NCBI RefSeq assembly: GCF_002288925.2
Contig: NW_022098076.1
Location: 62,791,908-62,855,907, forward strand
From: Delphinapterus leucas
Lineage: Eukaryota; Chordata; Mammalia; Artiodactyla; Monodontidae
DNA: 64,000 nt
Direction: 5' to 3'
Below the pieces are notes generated by a model, which made no database searches, was not told the DNA's origin, and saw only the letters and a program-made list of their open reading frames with translations. Positions 56,479-64,000 of the stretch are shown here, one piece after another; position 1 is the stretch's first letter; each line of letters opens with the position of its first letter. The position numbers and the translations under genes are program-made.

Positions 56479-56829
56479 ATTTTTAATTAATATATTTATT
56501 TATTTTTAATTTTTGCTGTTTTGGGTCTTTGTTGCACGGAGGATTTCTCTAGTTGCAGTGAGTGGGGGCTACTCCTGTTGTGGTGCGGGGGCTTCTCATT
56601 GTGGTTGCTTCTCTTGTTGTGGAGCATGGGCTGTAGGTGTGCAGGCTTCAGTAGTTGTGGCATGCAGGCTCAGTAGATGTGGCTTGCGGGCTCTAGAGTG
56701 TAGGCTCAGTAGTTGTGTGGCACACGGGCTTAGTTGCGCCGCAGCATGTGGGATATTCCTGGACCAGGGCTCGAACCCCTGTCCCCTGCATTGGCAGGCG
56801 GATTCCTAACCACTGCACCACCAGGGAAG
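56479..56829 (-). mobile_element. CHR SINE, long form, antisense
   Basis: Tail of TTTA units, ttgctgttttgggtctttgt, ends gggaag. Perfect 12 bp repeat TTATCCAGTTTT at 56467-56478 and 56830-56841. Confidence 0.94.
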
Positions 56830-56960
56830 TTATCCAGTTTTGTAGTTGTTTCAAGCAGGAGGGTAAATCTGGTTACTTTTTTTCCATTTTGAGTGGATGT
56901 GGAAGTTCTCTAGGCAGTTCCAACATAATGTCACATTTGGGTTTCTGCAGGAGCAGTAAA

Positions 56961-57504
56961 GTTGGAAGATGAAGTAGGAGATTGTAAGAGAAGTGCAAGG
57001 ATAGGTTATGAGACAGAAAAGGGTATCACAAATTGGGTGAGACGACATGTATGTTATTGTGGGACTTAGGGTATATTATTGGTCTAAAGTAAATCCCAAG
57101 AACAGCCTGTTTGTGTAGCAACACCTTTGATGGTATAGTTTCCAGTCCCCACTGTCATGGCTCCTCCAGTCATAATGACTCTCAACCTTGTGTGTACCAT
57201 CACTGACAGAGTTAGGTGCCATGTAGGATACCAAAATGAATGACTTAAAAGTTTGCCTCAAAGGAACTAAATGTCTATTACATGAGATATTTAACTTTAT
57301 ACAGTATAGAAAATGGTAAAATTGATAATAGGAATATAGATAAAATTATATAAGAATTCCGAGGAAGAAGACATTACTTACAAGGAACAGAACTGACATT
57401 TTAATGAGCACTGGACATTGGACTTAGTGCTTTATATTTTTTGGTTAAAGCACTTGGCATTTTGCCTGGCATAAAGTAAGTGTTTTTTTATTATTATACC
57501 TTGG
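56961..57504. other. Intergenic, nothing firmly recognised
   Basis: No exon found. The block aaagcacttggcattttgcc near 57450 may be a repeat 3' end. Confidence 0.4.
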
Positions 57505-57915
57505 ACTTCTGGTTAGGAGCATACGCTAGGGTTTGAATCCTACTTCCTCTTTATTAGCTGGACAGATTACTGAGACTTTCAGTTTTTCTTTTTTTTTTTT
57601 CGGTACATGGGTCTCTCAGTGTTGTGGCCTCTCCCATTGAGGAGCACAGGCTCCGGACGCGCAGGCTCAGCAGCCATGGCTCACGGACCTAGCCGCTCCA
57701 CGGCGTGTGGGATCTTCCCGGACCAGGGCACGAATCCGTGCCCCCTGCATTGGCAGGTGGACTCTCAACCACTGTGCCACCAGGGAAGCCCAGTTTTTCA
57801 TTTTTTTAATCTGAGGGTATATTAGTAGTAGCTACCTAACTGAATTGTTATGAGGATTTAGTGAGTTAACCCATGTTAAGATCTTAAAGACAATCTGATA
57901 TGTGCTTCTGAATAT
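57505..57915 (+). mobile_element. MIR SINE, sense, split by a CHR SINE
   Basis: Left part ggagcatacgctagggtttg with tattagctggacagattact; right part aatctgagggtatattagta, tgaattgttatgaggattta. Confidence 0.75.
57589..57790 (-). mobile_element. CHR SINE, short form, antisense, in MIR
   Basis: T run, cggtacatgggtctctcagt, ends gggaagcc. Perfect repeat CAGTTTTTC at 57580-57588 and 57791-57799. Confidence 0.95.
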
Positions 57916-58020
57916 ATGTTAATTTTTATAATTAATTTTATTAATAATGAGCTTTAAAATCCTGAAACATAAGCATTATCCTTAACTTTCAAGATGGTGT
58001 ATCTGTTAGGGAGCATCTTT

Positions 58021-58375
58021 TTTGTTTGTTTGTTTGTTTAATTAATGAATTTTTGGCTGTGTTGGGTCTTCATTGCTGCGTGTGGGCTTTCTCTGGTTCC
58101 AGTGAGCGGGGGCTACGCTTCGTTGCAATGCGTGGGCTTCTCATTGCAGTGGCTTCTCTTGTTGTGGAGCACGGGCTCTAGATGCGTGGGCTTCAGTAGT
58201 TGCGGCACGCGGGCTCAGTAGTTGTGGCTCGCGGGCTGTAGAGCGCAGGCTTAGTAGTTGTGGTGCACGGGCTTAGTTGCTCCACGGCATGTGGGATGCC
58301 CTCAGACCAGGGATCGAATCCGTGTCCTTTGCACTGGCAGGCAGATTCTTAACCACTGCACCACCAGGGAAGTCC
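58021..58375 (-). mobile_element. CHR SINE, long form, antisense
   Basis: TTTG-unit tail, ttggctgtgttgggtcttca, ends gggaagtcc. A 17 bp repeat with one mismatch (TGTTAGGGAGCAtCTTT, lower case marks the mismatch) flanks it at 58004-58020 and 58376-58392. Confidence 0.95.
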
Positions 58376-58392
58376 TGTTAGGGAGCACCTTT

Positions 58393-59459
58393 AACTGGTC
58401 ACAATAGAGACATGATTATGTTGGCTTAACCAAATAAAGAGTTTTTCTTTTTTTCTGTGAAACTAAGTCCAAAGGCAGTCTTCCAGACTGGCCAGAGGTG
58501 GTTGCTCCACCTCCAGCATTGATCAGAGACCAGGCAGGAAGAATAGAATAGGCAAAAGGTCTGAGCTAGATGAGTAAGCCAAAGGTCTTTCTCAGAAGAT
58601 CCAACAGTAACTTCTACTTTTAACTTACTGTTTAGAACTGTTGTATAATCACCCTAGTTACAAGGATGCTAGGAAATGTATCTCTTTTTATTTTTCTTTT
58701 ACTGTAGCTCTTTTTAAAGGGTACATTACCACCCCAAGAAAGATTGTGTTTTAATAAGAGAGAAAGAATTCATTGAATATCAATTAGGCCACTAATGGTG
58801 TCTCCCACAAATGTGAGAGCTGAAATTCAGAAATTCTGTAACTTGCCTGAGGTTGTTACATAAACTATTAAGTGATAAAGCTCATATTGTTAACAAAGTC
58901 TGACCAATACCACTCCACGTTACTTTTGCTACACAGTCCAGAAAAGCAAGTGATCTTTTCATGGTAGGTTCTTTAGGTTGAATCTTTCATGAGAGGATAT
59001 GGACATGAGATTAAACTGCAGATATATGAAATTCAAGGAGCAAGTATGCACATTTGGGGGTGCTAGTAAGTTCATTTTGGTGAGAACTTTAGGATCCAGG
59101 GAAGGAAAAAAGCTGGGAAAAGATTAAAAAGATAAGACAGGTTAAATGGTAATAATTCTACAGGGCCAGGCTGAGAATTTTACATTTTGCTTAGCGTGTG
59201 TTTAAAAGTCTTATTTAAATGATATATTAAAGTAGCCTGTTGAATCAAAAAGCTTTCCTAAAGTCTGGATGAAAAAAATTAAGCTTCACAGATTTCTGAA
59301 AATAGATATGGTGATCAAATGCAGATGGTAAGATAATTTACTGGTTACCATAGTAAAATTGTATAACAATTTTCTGGCTGTGACTATTGCATCTGTAATT
59401 GCTTTTAGAAACTCTTGTGTTTTTTACATTTCTGTTGTATAAGAACCCTCTAAAATCTT
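58393..59459. other. Intergenic, nothing recognised
   Basis: AT-rich; no gene, RNA or repeat identified with confidence. Confidence 0.45.
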
Positions 59460-59464
59460 AAAGA

Positions 59465-60100
59465 TGGACGTTCAGCAAAACACGTTTCCTGCCTTTTGGA
59501 GCTTACTTTCCAGTAGGGGGCGATAGACAATAAATAATAAATATAATAAGTAAGTATATATAAACATATTAAGTATATTGTATGTACTTATATGTATATT
59601 GTACTTATATGTGTATTATGTACTTATTATATGTATTATTATGTGTATGAAGTACTTATGTGTTAGGTTGATAAATAATACGGAATGAAAATTGAACAGA
59701 GAAAGGGAAATATAGGATTCAGTGTGGAGAGAATTTCCGTTTTAAATAGGGCAATCTGAGTGGCCTCATTAAGAAGGTATATGTAAGCAAATTAGAGAGT
59801 AGGAGAGTTAGTCATGCAAATACATGAAGAGTAGTGCAGTAAGAGAGAACTGCAAGAATGGGACGTGCTTGCTCTGTCTGAAGAAGCATGGGTACCTCTT
59901 ACATGGATGGATGACAAGACAGACTACATGGGTAAAGATGCTAGTAGGTGGGTACAAGTGAGAATCTGGAAATTATCTTCTGATTAATTCAGTTTTCTCA
60001 GTGAAATAAGAAGCAAGGGCCTTAGGGGAGTGTGGAGATTGGTGTGGGGGGGAAGTGTGTTAGGGAGTTGAGAAAAGCTAGTAGGAGAGTAATTAGACTA
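59465..60100 (-). mobile_element. LINE2 fragment, antisense
   Basis: The 3' end is at the left (ttggagcttactttccagta, then acaataaataataaatataa). Further right are ttttaaatagggcaatctga and gggacgtgcttgctctgtct, in L2 reverse order. Contains an expanded AT-rich part at 59530-59655. Confidence 0.7.
59530..59655. repeat. AT-rich simple repeat (tatgtacttat-like units)
   Basis: Variants of gtatattgtacttatatg recur several times, grown from the AT-rich part of the L2. Confidence 0.8.
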
Positions 60101-60189
60101 GGCAAGAATATTATTAATAGCCCTACTTGATTAAGGATTCATCTGAGGTTATGTTCATAATAACCTCAGCATGTTTGTGTGTTTTTCTC

Positions 60190-60450
60190 CACTCCTGGGC
60201 AACAGTGACTGAGTATTTATTGAGAACCAGACACTGTGTTACCTGCTGGCTGTAAGAAAGATTAACAAAACCTAATCTTAGTCCTACAGGGACTCACAGT
60301 GTAGTGGCAGACAGTTAATACAATCAGTGAATTGTAAAGTGGTGCGATAAGTATTGATACTATCAATTGTAAAAAAAGAAAAACCATTTTAAATCAAAGA
60401 ATTTCCAGGTGGGTGAACAATTCAGGTTGTGTAGGGACTAGCAGATTAGC
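60190..60450 (-). mobile_element. LINE2 3' end, antisense
   Basis: Blocks gagtatttattgagaaccag, acactgtgttacctgctggc and ctacagggactcacagtgta are the L2 3' end in reverse; a second insertion next to the previous one. Confidence 0.7.
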
Positions 60451-60467
60451 CTAGAAAGGCAGAAGAC

Positions 60468-60740
60468 TGTGAAATACTTCTAAACTCTCACCTCCCTTTG
60501 TCCAATCAAAAAATACTATGTAAAACCTTTGTCTAATCCCGCTCAGATCCTCTGCTTTGAAACGCATCTTAAACCAGATCCGCAAAACTCATAAATATTG
60601 TACCTCTGACTTCCCTGTGAGACACTGCTAAGACTATCAAGACAGTATTCTCCCTTACTGCAGTAAGCAAAAAACTCAGTTTTGCTTTATCAACAGGTTA
60701 TTTTGGAGGTATTTTAAAGGAGCCAATATTTGACTGTCTT
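60468..60740 (+). mobile_element. Possible degenerate retroviral LTR
   Basis: Starts near tgtgaaatacttctaaactc. It has LTR-like features: a ccaatca CCAAT box at about 60502, C/T-rich sequence and a closing tttgctttatcaacaggtta block. No matching second LTR was seen. It could belong with the retroviral fragment at the window end, but 3 kb of unrecognised sequence separates them. Confidence 0.3.
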
Positions 60741-62668
60741 GGAGGTCTCATCAAAATCTGGTCAACTTGGAAACAGCATGTTTTACTGAGGCCCTTTGAG
60801 CCTCCTGCACAGGGTCTGTCCAATGACAACGGTGAGGTAAGTTCATATTGGGTTTGAGTTCTGTTTTCTTATTTTTTTTTAATCAGACACTCCAAATGCA
60901 AATGCTAAGTTTAGTTTGTTTAGTTTGAGAGTAATATCTAGGAATTAGAAACTCTTTTAAAAAATCCATTGATTGATCAGTTTGAAAAACTCTTATTTTG
61001 GGTAGAAATCTGCATTATTACTAACAATACTACTGTTTGTCCTCATCATTTCTTCATTGTGCGTCTATAAGAGGAAGTTCATAGGGATGAAGATGGGAGT
61101 AAGTTTTGTATGTTCAGAAGGTTTCTCTTCAGACTGGAATCCTTTGGAAAAACTGTCTCAAGGTCATTTATGAAAATCTTATCAGAACTTTACTTACTCT
61201 TGTTTTATTTTGTCCATTGGAAGTCTAGTTCTCTTTGTAGGGGAGGGTCCCCAAGATACAAGGTGCACAAGATTTGACTTACTGTTGCTAGACTCATAGG
61301 TTTATCTTTAGTTCTGTACCCACTCTGGGCTGAACTCCTGCATCTTGTCTGTATTTATACTAGGATCAGAATGTGTCATCTTAACTTTCTAATGATATTT
61401 GGAATTACAGTGGTTACTTTGGGGAACTTTTGTTATGAACAAAATTGTTCCTTTTGGGAGGCACTTTGAACCAAAAAAAGAAGAAATATCCCAAACATAC
61501 AATTGTCTACATTTTAAGGCAAGGGGAAACTTCCAAAATATCTTCAAGGGATTATGAAATTGCCTCTTTAAAAGATTCCTTGGCAAAGACAAGGAGAAAA
61601 TGTGAAAAAATTAAAACCATCTTTTCCGGATCCCTTCAAATCACAATTTGAATGTAATGTCCTTTATTCTATTTTCCTCATCCTGTGTTCCTCCATTTCC
61701 TTCTCTTCTGTCTCACCTTCGACTTTTTCTTCTTCCCTTCAGAACAGCTCAGGAGGAGATGGTCTTCTTTATTGAAAAGAGAAAGATTACTTTGTTTAAT
61801 ATGAGACCCCCCTCCCTCTCATTTCTATACTTTAAGTATCAATAACTACTAGCTTTTTAATCATACAAATCAAATTGTCAAGGGACCTGAATTAATGTTT
61901 AAATCAATTATAATGACCCTTTCCCTCTCTTTTCTCTTTCTCTCCTCTCTCTCCCTCTCTCTCTCTCTCGCTCCCTCTCTCTCTCCTTCTCTCCCTCCCT
62001 CCCTCTCCCCGTGCACATATGTCAAAATAATTTTCCTGAATCGGTTTTCCCTTCTCCTTAATTAAGGAAAGATAATTAGTCTTTTACAATAATAATTTTG
62101 TATTTGACTAAAGCTGGCTCCCTCTCATTTTTTCTGTCTGTCCCTCTTTTCCTTTTCCTTCCGTAGGGAAACATTAAAGATTAGTTGATGAAAACAATTA
62201 TTCTGTCATTATGTGCTCACTCTAGGAATGTCTAATGAAGAATTTCTAAAATGGAAAGAAAAATAATGAAACTTTTTGTTTCTTTTCTTTAAAATTGCTT
62301 TTAAGAGATATTTCTGGTTAAAACTATAAGGAAAGAAAAAAGAGGTCTTGGTTCCAAGATGAAGGGCTTTGAAACACGATTTAAAGATTTTTTGTAATTT
62401 TATTTATGAATATGAAGTTTATATATTATATAGAAAATTTTAATAGAATATTCCTGATAAATAGTTGAATCATTGGACAAATTAGAGTGAATTAATTGTA
62501 CTGATTTGAAGGACTGAAAAACATTTATCTATTTCCTGACTTTAATATGTGAAATTACTGCCAACACAGTATTCTAGGTTATACAAGAAGATTGAACATC
62601 TCATAATTTAAACTTTCTGTATTTTTGCATTGGTTTGATGGGACAGATGAGGTAGCATTATAGTTATT
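60741..62668. other. Intergenic or decayed retroviral interior, not recognised
   Basis: No intact frame. A pyrimidine tract lies at 61919-62012. The frames at 61389-61845 have no recognisable protein. It may be decayed interior of the element suggested by the flanking pieces, but I cannot show this. Confidence 0.35.
61919..62012. repeat. (CT)n pyrimidine tract
   Basis: About 90 bases of almost only C and T on the + strand, with long CTCTCT runs. Confidence 0.95.
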
Positions 62669-63013
62669 CTTTTATTTATTTATTTATTTATTTGGCTGCG
62701 CTGGGTCTTCGTTGCTGCCCGTGGGATTTCTCTAGTTGCAGTGAGTGGGGACTACTCCTCATTGCGGTGCACAGCCTTCTCATTGCAGTGGCTTCTGTTG
62801 TGGCAGAGCATGGGCTCTAGGTGCGTTGGTTTCAGTAGTTGTGGCACATAGGCTCAGTAGTTGTGGCTTGCAGGCTCTAGAGCACAGGCTCAGTAGTTGT
62901 GGCACACGGGCTTAGTTGCTCTGTGGCATGTGAGATCTTCTGGACCAGGGCTCAAACCCATGTCCCCTGCATTGGCAGGTGGATTCTTAACCACTGCGCC
63001 ACCAGGGAAGCCC
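62669..63013 (-). mobile_element. CHR SINE, long form, antisense
   Basis: TTTA-unit tail, tggctgcgctgggtcttcgt, ends gggaagccc. Perfect repeat ATAGTTATT at 62660-62668 and 63014-63022. Confidence 0.95.
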
Positions 63014-63022
63014 ATAGTTATT

Positions 63023-63600
63023 ATTTCTACAAATTGTTTAGCATTACAAAAATTAGAATCATGATTAACTAGGTAAAATTATAATGATGGGTATCTTAAA
63101 AAGATTTATTATCTTATGATATTTCTATAATATCAAAATTCTTAAGAACTTTATATTTAACTAAAATTGTAATATCTAGATCCTTAGGTAACTTAAATAG
63201 GTTAGACAAATATTAAACTGAGTTAATTGATACATAATCTTTGAATAATTAGACAAAATCTAAAGAAAAAAATGAGAGACGAAACACTGGTCACTAAATA
63301 GTTTTATCTAACTGTTGTTACTGTACATTTAAAAATAGATATAGATTTGAAGGATGTGAAAATGACTTTGAATTTTGTTATATACATAGCCTCCTTAAAA
63401 TGTATAAAGATAAAATGGCAGGCATGCCCATTAGAAAAATAGCTAAACAGTTCCTGCTTTTCTGTCTTCTAGCTTTGTCTGGGGGAAAACAAATTTGGCC
63501 ACCTAGGTTAATGCAGCAATTAGGACTGTATTTAGTATAATTTCAAAGAGGTATGAATATGTATGCAAAGTAATTTATATGGTTTGTCTCTTGAAGAAAT
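63023..63600. other. AT-rich, nothing recognised
   Basis: No gene or repeat identified. Confidence 0.4.
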
Positions 63601-64000
63601 TGCTTTACGTAATATGGTGAGTTCATAGAATGCTGAAATGGCCTTCTAAAAGCAGAGCTACAGCATTAACTCAGAGGCAACATTCTGAAAGTTTGAGTGC
63701 CATCCTTGGTGCATTAAATCAGAGACCTCTTTATGGTGCTGTGTTCCCAACAGGAAGAATACATGGGACATTAATTAATAACCAGGGGGCAGAAGCAGGA
63801 CTGGCTCCATTTACCATCATTCCCAATGACACACTGGGAGGTTTTGTGCTTCCCACCCCTTTAATTCTGAGCCCTGCAGGGTTGGAGGTCCTGGTCCCCA
63901 AAGGGAGCATACTCTTGCCAGGAGGAACACAGAGTTTTTATTGAACTATAAGGTATGCTGATGGCAGTACATTTTGGAGTCCTTGTATCCAGGCACCAGC
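63600..64000 (+). pseudogene. Endogenous retrovirus pol-end / dUTPase-like fragment, broken
   Basis: The frame at 63630-63944 (104 residues) carries segments I recognise from the end of pol in class I endogenous retroviruses of cetartiodactyls: an ALNQRPLYG block as at an integrase end, then GLEVLVPKGS with LPGGT, resembling a dUTPase-like fold. A TAA ends it at 63942-63944 and related sequence may continue to the window edge. No other open pol, gag or env frame is seen nearby, so this is a relic. Assignment is by eye. Confidence 0.5.

Noticed and set aside
42286..64000. First exons of NBEAL1, the usual downstream neighbour
   Set aside because: I looked for conserved coding blocks with splice sites and found none; the gene probably starts further right.

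Overview
The window is mammalian nuclear DNA from a cetacean or a close relative (hippopotamus lineage). The evidence is 19 tRNA-derived CHR-type SINEs, long and short forms, with no BovB or Bov-tA repeats of ruminants, alongside MIR, L2, MER20, MaLR, mariner and L1 copies. There is no bacterial, phage or organelle content. One 100-base run of N at 4195-4294 is an assembly gap.

The only host protein gene I can support is CARF (calcium-responsive transcription factor, also called ALS2CR8) on the + strand. All coding exons are present: 14 exons between 7603 and 40208, every intron GT-AG, phases compatible throughout, 2,175 coding bases including the stop, giving 724 residues. Non-coding 5' exons and the promoter are not identified and probably lie upstream. 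The start exon carries a short upstream reading frame that overlaps the CARF start codon.

Layout: 1-4692 is a young antisense L1 with 5' UTR, ORF1 and most of ORF2; 4700-7560 is older L1, a short SINE and a MER20; 7560-40208 is the CARF coding region, whose introns hold a mariner (10939-12500), a mariner-like miniature element, SINEs, L2, L1M, a MaLR LTR and a 5'-truncated sense L1 (32513-34609). From 40209 to 42071 lies the 3' UTR and downstream DNA with a tandem duplication of about 265 bp. From 42072 to 60450 are mostly repeats: an old antisense L1M (44770-49110), a full-length but decayed antisense L1 (about 49125-55482) holding two SINEs, and L2 remnants. The last 3.5 kb has a possible degenerate retroviral LTR (about 60468) and a broken class I endogenous retrovirus pol-end fragment (about 63600-64000).

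I found no convincing new multi-gene system. The more interesting leads are the nearly open L1 ORF2, the position of that L1's 5' UTR relative to CARF, the overlapping upstream reading frame, a mariner transposase with a catalytic Asp-to-Asn change, the strong strand bias of the SINEs, and the tandem duplication downstream of CARF. All family names are from recognition by eye; no alignment was run.
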